From Xiphydria camelus (Eukaryota; Arthropoda; Insecta; Hymenoptera; Xiphydriidae), in NCBI GenBank assembly GCA_963678675.1, contig OY783194.1, positions 28,622,278-28,686,277 of the forward strand: DNA of 64,000 nucleotides, given 5' to 3'. The notes beneath the pieces were generated by a model. The model did no database searches. It saw only the letters and a program-made list of their open reading frames with translations, and was not told the origin of the DNA. Positions 24,162 to 37,800 of the stretch are shown one piece after another; the stretch's first letter is position 1, and each line of letters begins with the position of its first letter. The position numbers were made by a program, and so were the translations under genes.

Positions 24162-25265
24162 TTACCAAGGTTTAAGTCGATTGATAGCAGAAACTATAGT
24201 TCTTAATGATTCAACATTGTAGTTCTTTAAGCATATAGACAACAACATTGGTTGATTTATATTGATCTGTTCAGCTATAAATCTGGCTGCTAAGTGTACA
24301 TCTGTGTCATCTTTACCAAATAAAGTCCTATGGTAATGATAATAGTGATTATCGTTATTAGCATTATTTCCAATTGATATACGATGTTTAAGTACTCACT
24401 TAATTGAATAAATGTCGCTGTTGAAATCGTTAAGAGCAGCCTCTTTCGAGACTGTAACCATAGATCCAAATTTTTTGTATTGACTGATAATTAAAAATAT
24501 GCGGTTACTGTAAGTGAAGTAAACTCAGTTATTGTTTATAAAATTACTTTTCAACAAAAGAACTATTCCCTCATTTTGACATTCCAAATTTTCCATGCAG
24601 GAGATGAAAGATACCTACCCATTTTTATATAGGCTGGTATTTTGATCTCTAATAACTTTTATTTACAATTTTTGTATAAATATATAAGTCGAAACTATAG
24701 ACTAACATATATCATAAAAACATACATTACAAGAAATATAATTGTAAGTAGAATTTCAATGTTAATTCTAGTTAAAAAATTTGGAAACTGATTTAAAATT
24801 TTGTTATATCTTAGATTTTCCCGAATTTTTCCAGCAAGGAAAGCTGGAGTCAGTATTTCAAGCATTCCTGGTTTATGAAGTGGTGTGATAAACCCTTCTT
24901 ATAAAATTATGAATTGAGTTATTAAACTAATAAACGTAAAAGTTTAATGCGGTATTTGATATGCCATTTTGTCCCTAAATTTTTGCTATTAGCAGTGCTA
25001 TTCCATTTTATCTCTCATCTCCTTCAGTACGTTTATTTGACAGCAAGAAGATTATAAATAATACAAGGTTAATTAATTAATATGAATTTTAATTTCGTTT
25101 TTGCGAGGTTAAGATCGTTTCCCGAATTACTGGATGCGACTTTACATTCGATATCACATAAGAAATTCGGTCTAGGAAGGAAGAGAAATATTCCTACCTG
25201 TAAACTTTTAAAAAAATATCCGTGTGTACTCCATTAATTATAATACCGCAACCATGATCTTGCAT
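24162..25265 (-). CDS. PSMG3: Proteasome assembly chaperone 3, 113 aa
   Basis: Three exons: 25198-25265, 24400-24507 and 24162-24327, with phases 2 and 2 that join exactly. The product runs from [20 protein letters not shown] through [20 protein letters not shown] to [19 protein letters not shown] and ends SAINRLKPW. It matches the PSMG3 pattern (HILVLVTQFGKMG, LLGQDEPLIHVFAKNL, VIRVCQVW in human) at the expected length. With PSMG4 it guides alpha-ring assembly of the 20S proteasome. The first exon is too short for an ORF scan and was found by phase matching. Intron 1 holds an unexplained open frame at 24695-24897. Confidence 0.88.
24695..24897 (-). other. Possible exon of unknown gene inside PSMG3 intron 1
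   Basis: A 66-codon open frame starts at a possible acceptor (ttttataag). It reads [20 protein letters not shown] and [18 protein letters not shown], then a C-terminal hydrophobic stretch ([19 protein letters not shown]) and TAG. It looks protein-like, with a tail-anchor shape, but I cannot link it in phase to any exon. It may be a chance frame in AT-rich DNA or a relic. Confidence 0.25.
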
Positions 25266-25576
25266 GTTTATCAAACGCACGAAAGCATTATTTGCACTGG
25301 CACTTTTTCTGCCCGGTTTGTATCATGCACATGTGCGCAAATGAAAATGAAGTCTGCACTCTCTTTTGACGGGATTTGGTTTTTAATAACCAGAGGGCAG
25401 CCACGTTTTAGAAACGTATACAAGCGCCCTCTTCTTAGCACTAAAATTACTCATTACTAGAAATCCAAATGTAGATTTCATCTTAGCGCTCTATTCAAGT
25501 ATTCGAAGGTTTTATGTATTTAGGAGTGTGCTCGTTGGTGTTGAGTAGTCTGCTATAAAAAAAATAGCGAAGAAAA
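25266..25576. promoter_or_regulatory. Compact bidirectional promoter of PSMG3 and MRPS11
   Basis: Only 311 bases separate the divergent start codons of two housekeeping genes, so the promoter must be shared or back to back. No TATA box was seen. Confidence 0.6.
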
Positions 25577-27092
25577 ATGTTAAAATCTGCTCTAAATGTA
25601 ATAAAATCGCCATTCTTGGTAGAGAAGGTAAATCTCACTTTACGCCAAACCGAGAGAAATAAATTATTCCATCGCGAAATAGTGTCGAGAAGATTACACA
25701 CGTCTATCATTAATCGGAAAGCCCAGGACATGCGAATGATGGTAGCTGCTTTACCACCTAAAGACGAAGGCACGGAGGGAGAGAAGCTCATGAGCATAGA
25801 TTCTGTAATCGGAACGTAAGTATCCTACAATCTCTTTCGGCTATTTCCGAAGTAGTACATAGTACTCGCATTCTATCATGTATTGTATTATTTGCAGGAC
25901 CTCACGTTTTCCCGACGAGAACACACCTAATGTGCTCTTCAATGGTGTTCCTTTCAAGGATTTACCTATTTGTAACATTCGAGTTACTCCGAATAACACC
26001 ATTCTGACGGTTACGGATAGCAGCGGTGAGTAGAATTTATACTTTTGTTCAAGAGAAGCTTGTTGTCGAAATTTTACTTACTGTTGGAATCGAGTATTGA
26101 GCCAGCCAGTAATGCTATCAGATCTAGGCTGGTCCTTGATTATTGGCAATTTTTTGCGCATAGAAATTTTAAAAGTTCTTACAGTAGTCATTTAAAATAG
26201 AATATTTCTTTTATACATCCATAGTTTTTTCGAGGATGTGACACATATGCATATGAGATGTGTGAGTGCTAGTCAAAATACCGGTTTATCTGGGCGAACA
26301 CATAAGAGTTTCGCTGTTGCACATTCAAACTGGACAAGCTCGAGAAGAACAGAGAATGTGTGGCAGAGAGACTCTTATGGATCACCTGGATTAATCAGCC
26401 TTCTCACTTGTATTCGCATATTCCTTACTCAGGCCATCCTCGAAAACACGTGTTATAATATCTTGCAACTGAGACCTTGTAATTGTTGCCCAATTTGGAA
26501 ATTACGAATACTGACGCTTTCCTACTGGAAAATTATAATTGCGTAGGAGTAATCAAACTAATGCATTCGGCTGGCAGGGAGGGTTTCAAAAATGCTAAAA
26601 AAGGGACAAATCTAGCAGCACAAGCATCTGCTATTACAATAAGCACAGTAAGTTAAAAAATGGATTTGTAACGGCTCAGTCAGAGGACTAAGAAAAATAA
26701 TTTTTCTATAAATATGTTCATAGAACGTATTTCTTTTTCAAATGTCTCCCCTCATTGAACGTTTTACTACGTTACAAAACTTGACGAGGAATAAATATGA
26801 GATAAATCTTACTATTTCATCGTATAATTTTTAGAGAGCTGTCCAAAGAGGCATAAAAACGGTCAGAGTTAGAGTTCAAGGCATTGGACCTGGTAGAATG
26901 GTGAATATTTGGAAATAGTCTTGGGATGTGTTATTTTCATCAGGCAGTTTCTTCATATCAAATGTGATTTATTACAATTTTCAGTCAGCGATAAAGGGCC
27001 TGGAAATGGGCGGGTTTAATATAGTATCCGTCACGGATAGTACTCGCGTTTCTTGGAATCCGCCCAGACCAAGGAAAGCAAGAAAAATATAA
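25577..27092 (+). CDS. mRpS11: Mitochondrial small ribosomal subunit protein uS11m, 213 aa
   Basis: Five exons with consistent phases: 25577-25815, 25899-26026, 26547-26647, 26835-26900 and 26985-27092. The basic N-terminus ([20 protein letters not shown]) fits a mitochondrial import sequence. The S11 core is clear: [57 protein letters not shown], and [19 protein letters not shown] at the end. It binds rRNA in the mitoribosome platform. The length is slightly above the human protein (194 aa) because of the N-terminus. Intron 2 contains a fold-back repeat. Confidence 0.96.
26235..26450. repeat. Degenerate fold-back repeat in MRPS11 intron 2 (family H-like)
   Basis: The motif gcgaacacataagagtttcgc near 26296 resembles the cgcataagagc motif of the copies at 4470 and 5822. 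Actcttatgg near 26372 is in inverted relation to it. Relationship and ends are approximate. Confidence 0.4.
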
Positions 27093-28857
27093 GGGTACTA
27101 CTTTAAAATAAGAACTTCGAAATTACGTTTACTATATTAGTTGCCATGGTGTGCAAGAGGGTTTGAGAAATACACGAGTATATCGAGTAGCTGGATATAT
27201 TGAATTGCAACCTTTTCTTCTCTGTCTCCTTTGCCCCTTAGAAGAGAATTTGAGGGAAAACGTGAAAACGAGTTATTTGTCCTCTCCCAAAGTTTTTACT
27301 TTTCCTATAATTTAATCGCTGACGCGGAATCGGAAATTTAAAGAAATTGGTATTTTTTTCCGTTATAATTTTGGGACTCCTATTACGTAATTTATTTCTA
27401 CAAGGAAAAAGAAACGAAAATGTCCTAATGCTACGGGCAGGAACAATAGTGGGAATGTGACGCGTGGGGATATGATTATTACATTTCACCTTACTGAAAT
27501 AGAACGTATTCACACACGTGTTGTTTGATTTTATGGTCTTTTCAGCTCGGCAAACAATTTATTATGTACTAAAACTATATAAAGTAGTAACTACAATTGT
27601 TGTATATACAATATATTTATTTATCTAAAATAAATAGAGCGTAGAGTTTATGACAAGTTTTCTTACACCATTAAATCGACATTTGGATCTTAAAATTGCA
27701 TAGGAATAAATCAGCAAATGTATACCACGCAAGACTGATACACATTGTTGTTAAACATTATTATTATACATGATTCTCCTTCTATATAAAGTATAATAGT
27801 CGGGTCTCTTTATTACTTGAATATTTTTAAGATTCTCATCTCCGTCTTTCAAAGCACTTATAAAATCTTAAGTACAACGTTTCCCATCATTAGTTTACTT
27901 TAAGTATATTTTGACTAGACTGCAAATATTACTCTTATACTGGGTTTTGTAGCATTTTTAGACAAAAAAAGGAACTATATCGGTGTTAAATTCTCTAATT
28001 TATACGTTAACGAATTTATCTCTATAATGTGTTCTTAAGACTAATTGCTTAGATAATCTAACACTAAACTCAAATGTTTAAATCTTAAATTATCACAGTT
28101 TGCAGTGTAACTTATCGCAACTATAACCATTGGCGAGGGATGTAACTATATACATACATATTATAATATTTATATACGCATACGTATATGTATAATACCG
28201 GCAGCATACGGAATACGAGGGAGGGTAAATTCAACTTTCGCAAAACCCGATGAGTTTCCACGACGCCTTTTGTCCGGTTCCCGAGTGACTGTAGATTTAA
28301 TTAGTATCACTCGATTACGTCGAGTTATGAAATTCTACATAGCCGGCATCATTAAGCCAGAGCGCGAAAAGTTTTCGAGTGAGAGTACGATCATTACCGG
28401 TAGGCACCCCTGGCCCAGTCAACTAACTTTCGTCCACTCGACAACTTCCCGGTACTTGACCCCCCTCCCCCCCTCTCTCTCTCTCCCTCCACCCACTCAT
28501 ACCGTAGTCCCACGCAAAGCAGCGTTTTCGGCGAGAAACATCGATTTCACGCTTATTTACGCGCCTCGCGTAACTCGGGTGGCACCGCCGCAAGAACGAG
28601 GGCGCTAACAATTTTAGATAGGAGGGAGGAAAGTGAACGATGCGACGCGAAGTCCTTCGGGAAGGCGGGACGTCTTCGATAACATTGTCCGCGGAGGAGG
28701 AGGCGAAAATGTAATTTTTATCGCCCCTTCACCAAGGTCCTTCGCGTCCTCCCCGAGGGAATAGTCCTGCCGTTTGGTCGCGCGTGAGGTTCGCCGGTCG
28801 AGAGGTGTGGCTCGATCAAGGATTCGTCGAGTCGAGGATCGTCCCTTCGACGAAGGC
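27093..28857. other. Convergent intergenic region between MRPS11 and the serine protease
   Basis: No supportable exon. The part 27,540-28,200 is very AT-rich and holds AATAAA-like signals on both strands near 27,620, as expected where two 3' UTRs meet. A pyrimidine run lies near 28,465. Confidence 0.5.
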
Positions 28858-31800
28858 TCAGCCTGTGGACTGCACGTGTTGCTTGATCCATGGGATATAT
28901 TCGGAGACCCGTGTGTATAAACCCGGAAGTCGGGGTCTGGCGCAACCCACCCCCGACGAGACCACCCCGACCACCATCGTACCACCTCCGGGATGATTTC
29001 CGACCATCAAGGGGCCACCGCTGTCGGCCTGGAATAAAATTCAGGATGTGCAGTCGTCGTTTCGTTGGCCGTTTCGCGGGATCGCGCGGTAAAGTAAGCA
29101 GGGCGATTTTGTTATTTTTAAGGGGAAGTGGGTATGCCGGTTGCTCTGTCGTCGAAAGATCGATGGCCGACGTTATTGTTCCGGCTGGTGAGCTGGGAGA
29201 GTTTCTCGGGGAACGTTTTTACAGTGGCGTGGACGAATTTGGGGGAAATTTCTCTTCGCGTTTCTCTAGAATAAGCGCAGCGCGGTCTCCGAGACGCGTA
29301 CTACCGGAGCGTCACTAGTCGGGGGTGTATTATTTGGCTGGCTTTACGTGGAACGGACCGGTCACCAACGATGAGTTAGAGATCGATAAAATGTCGAAAG
29401 AAGTATAAGCAGTAATACTCTCTTAATCTAAATCAGTGAAAATCACTGAGAATCAATGAAAAGTCACTGAAATCCAGTGAATAGAAGGTTACCGAAACTA
29501 CAGTAATCTTATATTTACTGCCTATACACGGATTCTCGGTTATTTTTATTGATTCAGATTGAGAGAGTTTAATTTATGCTTTTTTTGTTACGTGGGTAGA
29601 GACTTTCGAGCTTTGATGAGACCTATTTTCGCCGTACTTTTTTAACGTCGAGACGAAGACGCACGCAAAAATTTAGATAGCTAAAGCTAGCTAAACCGCG
29701 AGTTTTCTAAAGTAAAGAACTAAAATAATCGTACGCCTCGTTGAACTGTATCGCGGGGGCGAAGAGGTGGGAGGGGGATGAAAGGAGTGGCGCCTGCTTG
29801 TTTGTTCGTTCCCAGCGGCGTCTTTGACCACCCCGCGGCGAGTGTCCCCGCGGTTGGCAACAATAAAGGCGACAAAAAATCGTTTCTCCCGGCAATCCCC
29901 CGCCGCTAGTTCCCGAGCCCGAACGTCGCGGCAGATTGGACTGTACGATATTCCTATTATAGTACCGCAGAAGCAGGGCGGATAGAGGCCGGCCGATTCT
30001 TTCCTTGAAAAGAAAAGCTTGCGTCGTCCGATTCGTCGAAACTGCCCGCGCGGCTTAATTGACTAGGAAAATTTAGTGCTCGCATAGCGGAGAGACAACT
30101 TTCCCTCCGCTGCGAAAACGTTTCGCCGCCGACCGCCTGCCCGCGTGATATAGAGCAGAAGGGAAGCCCGGAAAGGGACGGAGAAGGAAGGAAGGCCGCG
30201 AGGGAAGGATGGAGGTCTTCGCCGTGAGCGAACGGCCTTGTATATTATCGAGCTCGCCGAAATCGCTTTAATTCCTCAGGACCAACGTCGTCCGGCTGGT
30301 CGTTGCTTGCCGGTGCGACGCTTTTATCGCGTTTATTTGTCTCACGTACGAACTTAGCGAAAGCGCGCGGGGGAATTCGTAGGTGCGCTATTGCGATTCT
30401 CGAGAGGGGCCGGCAAACGGAGGACCTTTTGTCACGGATTGCTCCGGTGAGAAACTTTGTCAAAGAATCCCACGGAAGAAAGTAATCCGCGGGGTTTCGG
30501 ATTTTCGCTCCACTCATCTGACGGATCCTCGAAATCTTTCGTCGGTCGAAGTCGTTCGGATATGTCGAACGCGAACGATACGCCTTTATGCGGGGATACG
30601 GCAGCGTGAATGATTCTTTATTTTTATTCTATACGATTTTTGTGATTACTGCAAATTTTTCCTCGCTATCTCATTTCCACCTACTCATGCGTACACGGAG
30701 AAGAAAAAATAGCGATAGTCGCTGTTTGGGCAGCAATGATCTCTATCTCGAAATATCTTATACAAAATCAAACATCGAATAGCGACGATCGCTATTGGGA
30801 CACGAACAACCACTGCTATTCGTTATTGCTTTCATTCATAAATTCAACCAGCGCTGTCCGGACAGCGACCATCGCTTTTTTTTTCTCCATGTATATATTT
30901 ACTCCGCGGCGCGAGGGGTTCGCGACACCCGAAAGTAATATAACAGCTTACAATAGACAGTTACGTATGCGAGTAATTTTTGGACCGAACGACATCGCAC
31001 CTGTGTACTCGATCGAGGGACTCCACCCTCCGCGAGACCCCGCTTTTTATCCAGTAAGCATGTACTTAGCATCACTTACGTAACAGGCGCCATCCAATTT
31101 TTTATAGAATTACGTAGCAGATACACAACGGATTCTGTAACGTAACTGTTACGTAATGGAAACAGGGATTTCAAAGTACCTTGCTACGTAAGCGATATTT
31201 TAAAAATTTATCAGATAATATCTTCTCGATAAATCTACGTGAATTTCGTCCATTTCAACTATATCTTCATTCAAGTCGGTTCTAAATGCGCGTTCCGAAA
31301 TTTTTTCAAAGTCCAAAAACTGCAATTAATGAACATTTCAGAAACGTTCCTATTTTAGATACTCGCTATACATCAGACATGTATGGATAGCTACAATAAT
31401 ATACGATTCGCGGTACGAGCTAATCGTCTGCCGCTTTCACGAAAAACTTTCACCGCGGTTCCTGTCGAAAGAAGCTAATCCGGAGCCTCACAATTTTCTC
31501 GGCCGCTAGAACTCGGCCGCTCCGGATGTGCGAGAGATATCATCCACCCGCGATTCAACCGCACGGAAGCGTTCTTTTTGCCCGACGTGGCCCTCGTTAC
31601 CGGCGCGCTCTCTCCCTATACGCCCGGCCCCGGAATAACGCGAATAACTTCGATCGTTCTCCACCCGCGTGTGCGGATACTCACCCTGCACGTATCGCGA
31701 CCGCCCTCCTCGTGACCGGCGCACATTTGCCCCTGTTCCACGCGCGTCTTCTTTCCTTCGCCCGCGTACCACTCCCTGCACAGACTGTTCTCCACGACTC

Positions 31801-34800
31801 GCACTCCGACTTTTTGCAGCACGTCGGCTCGTTTGTCTGGAAGACATCAACAAAAGGCGGGTCGATTAATGGTCGGGCTGCTAGTGTGGCTTTTTTCGCG
31901 GGTTTCGCGAAAGTTTGCTTCTCGCTCGCTATTTCCCCAAAATGTTTGTCGCTAATTTTTTCTAATTTCGTATATACGAATATATATATGTTTACCTATT
32001 GACAAAAAACTTATTGGATTCAAATAGATTAAAAGTGGGATACACGCCTAAGTTTCCATTTAGCTTTGAACGTAATTATCTCGAAACGCAGTGGAGATAC
32101 ATAAAAAGTTAAGGGTAACTTTATTACAGTAAAAAGATGGACGAATATTTCTTATTTAACCCTTTTTTCGATATCTCCCATAGCTTTTAAAATAATCGAC
32201 TTTGAACTCCCACTGCGATCGGGACGTTTATTCCACTTTTACTCTGAATATTTTATCAGATAGTCCCACAAACATATTTATTCGAAAACATAAATATCCG
32301 CTATGAGACCATTCGATAACACATTTCCTGCACCGAACAAGTTTTTCTCTCAGTATATGTTCAACTTCGAATCGAAGCAGCCCGCAGTTTGATGCTAATT
32401 CCAACAATTTGCAAGTTAGACCACTTTTTTAGAATTTCGAACAACGAGTTCGCAGCACGTCGCGGCGAAAGGCCCGTATGTACCGCGCACACGCATCGAT
32501 AGCCAACAATTTTGACCCGCGGGGGCGCTTGCCGCCCCCGTTTCCAACCCGTCGAATTTGGCGGAGGGGCGAATACATTATACCCGTTCGATTAAAGAGG
32601 AATATAAGGGGAAATCCGATCGCTTTGTCGCTCTTATACGTACAAAGGCCCTACGGCGGATACTCACGTCTGGAAGAATCCTCTCCGAGCCAACCCCATC
32701 CCGCGGCGATCGCGTGCTCACCCCCGAAAACGCTGTACCCCGGCTTGCCCGAGGCGGCGGGTAGACAGGCGGGTTTGACGCTCTCCGACCAGGATATCGG
32801 CTTGGCCAATTCCAGCAGGGCGATATCGTGCAAGTAGCGCTCGCACTTGAACCCCGGGTGCATCACCACCCGACGGATCCCCTCCTCTCGCGAGGCCGGC
32901 ACTTCCGGGCCGCGTAGATTGTGCTCGCCCAGGGTGACGCGCAGCTGTCGCGCGGGGATGTTGGAAGTTCCGCTGGAATATTGGAAAATCGCGCGGTGAT
33001 TAGACGGCGAGAGTTTCGAAACTGTATGTAAGATCAGTTTTCGATCAGGACCCAGTTTCCGTAACGTAAGTTCCTATTAAAACCCTTTGAGTTGCAAAAT
33101 ATCTATTTCAATGATTCCTCTGTTTCATCTTTGTATACAAATTATAATTGTTGACCGGAAACTACTCTCATGGTTGATTTGGCGATGGAAAATTGTTCCC
33201 TCGTCATGTTTTCGTGAATACGTAATTAATAATTGAATTTGCGAGACTTTCGTGTAAATTTGGTAATTAATTTATGAACTGTAAAATTGAAAATTTTGAT
33301 TTATTGATTCATTCGAGTGAAAAGAATACCGTATAAACCTTAGCTGATCGAAAACTGTGTCCGTGACGCTACCTATGTCCGGTTGAATCAAAACGACGAT
33401 CGAAGAACGAAAATCTTAAGAATTTAATGAAATTTTTATCGTTTTCTCGGTCACGATAATTCGTATATGAGGTGGATATACAGATAACTACGACATACGA
33501 AACACCGAGTTTCGCCAATTGTCACAGCATATGCATATATTAACTCCCGCGAAGAAGTTCGCGCGTAACTACTCCAAGCGCGTATAGGTATATAGATAAT
33601 ACACGTAGAAAATCCTTTATTTTATCCCAAGGAGCCCCGTCCTTTTCGCGAAAGTATCCTCTTCCGAGCGGGGCAATTATTTAACCGGGATTTTTGTTCC
33701 GCAGCGACACCGGAGTCTTTGAACAGTCGACTACCCACGGCGGAGTGGCTTCGGTTAATTAATTGGTCTACAGCGTCTCTGAATAATTAACAAAATTACG
33801 ACACTTGCCCGCTCCCCCCCCCCCCACCCGCTCTCACTCCCTTCGCCCCCCGCTTTCGTGAGCGCGCCGTCCCCACATTTTCCTAAGTTTCAGCGCCGTT
33901 TCGTTGTGTTCCTTACAAAGCCGCCTTAATGGACCCTTCCATCCCCGTAGAGTCGTTTCTATTGTTCCTCAACCTACAGATACGCTGCGACCTACCCGAG
34001 CGGCGTCGCTTCTTCTATCGCTCCCGCTTCGCTACCAGTCCAAAATTGCCAAACGCCTCGACTGCGCGGGTTAGGGCTTCAAGCGGCCCTCGACGCTTTG
34101 ATGGCCCTTTCGATCCCGTGGTTGAATAATGTCATCGTCTGTTCCGCGAGTAATCTTATTAGAGCTGTTCGCGTTAAAGGCGCAGCTCGATTCGTCGTAT
34201 CATTCGAAAAAACCGCAACTCGTTGCATTGTTAAAAATATTTATTTTAAGCTTCACGGAAAAGTACTTAAGTTCTTGTCAAACATAAATCAATGTGCCTT
34301 GAATATCATAGAATCTTTTAATCCTTGGCGCGAGACTCTACAGAGTTTCTTAATGAAAAGACGATCGAAATATTACGAAATTATTATTTGAATTTAAGAT
34401 AAATACGCATCGTTTAAAATTAGCAGTACTTATAATTTCATAAATGTATTCACCCATTATCGCATTCGAACTGTTAGGGGAATTTTGAACAGGGTGCTAT
34501 ATGCAAACGAGACATCTCTGAGTCCCCCCCCCCCCCCCCCCCCCCTCGGTATCGAAAATTACCGATCCGTCGATAGACGTAGTCGGAAGTGATCCACGGC
34601 AGTTGCGATACGAACGAAGATCGGCGATAATTGCGAGACGGAGCGCTTCGATTATTATCATTCGCGACGCTCCCCGATGAGTCCGAGGGCACGAAGAAAG
34701 GGTGGCCGGCTTGCCGTGCTCCCGTATGCATAGGTGGCGGGAGATATCTTATATGTGAATCGCGTTGGCATCGGGACGCGCGCGCGCGCATTTTGCCGCG

Positions 34801-37800
34801 GAACATTTTGCGTGGCTCCTAGCAATTACCGGGCGGCCTGTAATCTCCGCGCAATCGTGGTTTACGGCGTTGTGTGTGAAGCTGGTTAAATTCTCTCTCG
34901 CAACCTCCCCGCGCTGCCCCGCGGAAGTGGGGGAGCGAGAGGGCGGGGGCGGGGTACGCTTTGTCGGACACCCATCCGCGTTACGTCCATTTAATTATAC
35001 GCGGGGGGCGTGCACACATGTAGGTATTCGTAGGTATATACGGCCGCGCCGCGAACCAAAGCGAGAAATTGGCGCAGAACGCTTCGATTAAAATCGTTCC
35101 TCGTCGCGCGCATCGCGCGGCGCCGGCAGCGAGAGATAATGCACTTCGTATCGCGTTGCGGTTGTGCGCGGGGTGCCCTGCAAATTTTTTTTATGCATAA
35201 TTCTTCCCCTCCAACGAGATTTATACGCCGCACCTCGAGGAAATTGATCCAGGCGCGCGTAAATCGTAGAGTTCGCGTTTACGCTCGTTCCTCGAAGTTT
35301 TTTTTAAAGGTTGGTCATATTACTGAGTGCGGTACCTATAAAACGATCAGCGGCTGGAATACGAACGCGGGAAGTGTAAAAATACAGTGAAAAAAATTCA
35401 CATTTGCATCCATCTTCCATTACCACTAAAATCGATGCCAATATATCCTCATTTTTTACGAGAATCACACCCAGAGAAAAAGTCTAGTTGAATATGAATC
35501 TGATAGAAAAGTTTATTTGAGATGAATAGGAATTTATTCACACACAACGAAAGTCTATTTGTATGAAATAAATGTTTTGCGTATCTTTTTAATCGAGTTC
35601 GAACCTCGTAGAACATTTATTTCATTCAAATAGACTTTTGTTCAATGTGAATAAATTCCTATTTATTTCAAATAAATTTGTCTATTAAGTTTGTTTTCAA
35701 CTAGACCTTTTCCATAATAAGGAGAGTATTCGAGGTGTACCTCGCCGATTTTCTTCATTCTGCGATATGTTGTAGTATATCAAAAAACACATTAGACACA
35801 TATTTTTTGTACGTTCTAATTCGGTCATTTAAGGGGTGAAAATCACCCCTAAACTTGACCCCCTAAAACCAATTTTTTACGATTTGTGTAACCCCCGAGT
35901 GTAAAAGTACTTCACATATCATCTCGTCTTTCGATAAGGAATAATATTCAATATGTTTCATTAAGAAATATTCAACGTAGTTTTTGAGAAATCGTAGAAA
36001 ATTGGTTTTAGGGGGTCAAGTTTAGGGGTGATTTTCACCCCTTAAATGGCCGAATTAGCACAAACAAAAAAATATATGTCTAATATTTTTTGATATACTA
36101 CAACATATCGCAGAATGAAGAAAATCGGTGAGGTACACCACGAATACTCTCCTTGTAAGTGCCACAGTTTCTATTAAATACTACCACACGTTTCATCGAG
36201 CTAGAATTATTTGTCACCCATTCACACCGTTCTAAGTTCTTGTAGAATACGTGATTTATTATGGGTAGTTCAGTTCCTTCCATAGGCGCGGTATCGGAGT
36301 CGTATCTCCGTGAATTACGCAGCGTACTTACACCGCCCTGTACATATTCCTTTCTCTTTCATACAACGAAATAAAAGATAGCGCACAAATTTAGACTGAG
36401 CATACGCATAGACACATTAATACTTACGTGCAGAGACAATGAGCAGCGGTAAGTATGAACCTTGAATTGAGTATTGTCCCGCCGCAAAAGTGTCCCCCCT
36501 TTCGTGTGATGCTCACGAGCCAAGGGAATTCCTGCGGTGTGGCATCTTGACCGCCCACAACTCGAGCCGCACGCGCGTTCCCTGCGCCAACGCCGCATGG
36601 GATGTCCGCCACTGTTACACACAATGCAACAAAGTCCTTGTTAATCGTCGGGAATAATGAACGATAAGCGAAAAACTTGAAGCTCTCTAGGAGATGAAAC
36701 TATCTTTCGGTCTGCCCCGCTCTTTCTTCGTCTTGATAGTGAATCGGAATATCGAGATGAAGCCGCGATAAAGCGGAAAGGGCATGGTTGACGAAGTGGA
36801 TTAACCATTACAGACGGGATAGTTTTTGCGTCAAACCGCAGAGAGAAAAAGGATTAGCAAAAAATCATGGGAAAACTCATAAATTTTTACAGTTATCCCA
36901 GTAACAGGATTCCTCGAGGTGAAACACATTGAAGTTTTTAATAGACCACAGCGTGTTTTTTTGCAGTTCGTAATAGTACACTGAAACAAAAGTAGTTATG
37001 ACAGCTATTTTGGACTCAACTGCTCCAGTTTTGTAACCAGCACCAGTTTTATATAGTCATCGCAACAATTCTTTTGTTCCGGTAACTAAAAATAGTTATA
37101 GCAACTATAGAAACTGGTGCTAATTACCAAACTGCAGCAGTTAAGTTCAAAATAGTTGTCACAACCACGTTTATTTCTTTCAGTGTATAAATATCAGTTT
37201 ATACAGTAAAATTTATCAATTTCCCGTTAATATGTATGTGTCGGCTGTTTATGGGTTTTAACTAAAACGAACTGAAAAATATACGCTGTATCTATTAAAA
37301 AATTCAATGTTTCGCCTCGAGGAGTTTTGTTACATGGGAGATTCACTGTAAAAATTACTAATCCTTTTTCTCTGTGCGCGCGTCGATGAATTCATGAAGG
37401 ACGAATATCGAGAATTTTTTAAAACAACCCGACAGTATATACTATATATATGTATGTATACGCGAGGATCCCTGCATTTAAGCGTATATTTAACGCGGGA
37501 GGATACCGGCCATTTTTCGCCGTCTCTAACTCGTTAGCATATTCATAAGTTTGGCGGAGTATTTAATCATGCTTTTCTTCCCTTTGGAATTTCACCATTC
37601 CATCGCCATCGCGGGGAGAGCGATGATCGCCCGGTTCACGCGTTCTTTAGGCATCCCTTCCGGCTTTTACTCGGACGTCCGGGAAAATGATGGGGCTCGT
37701 CAAATTCGCGGGCTTTCGACATTTTTTTTAAGGCGAGATTTAGGAATTTTGTTGGACGTCGTGGCGCGTGAACGAGTGGAAAAGCATAAAAATTCGATAA

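Noticed and set aside
28423..28985. Minus-strand open frames over the protease last exon in other frames
   Set aside because: The true frame is fixed by ADSGGP, the [15 protein letters not shown] block and the matching phase; the longer frames are shadows.
34474..35390. Several open frames on both strands around 34.5-35.4 kb
   Set aside because: They are driven by GC-rich composition and a poly(C/G) run, lack splice context, and lie inside protease intron 2.
35598..35615. gagttcgaacctcg as a tRNA B box
   Set aside because: The motif is part of a fold-back MITE loop, with no A box or cloverleaf around it.
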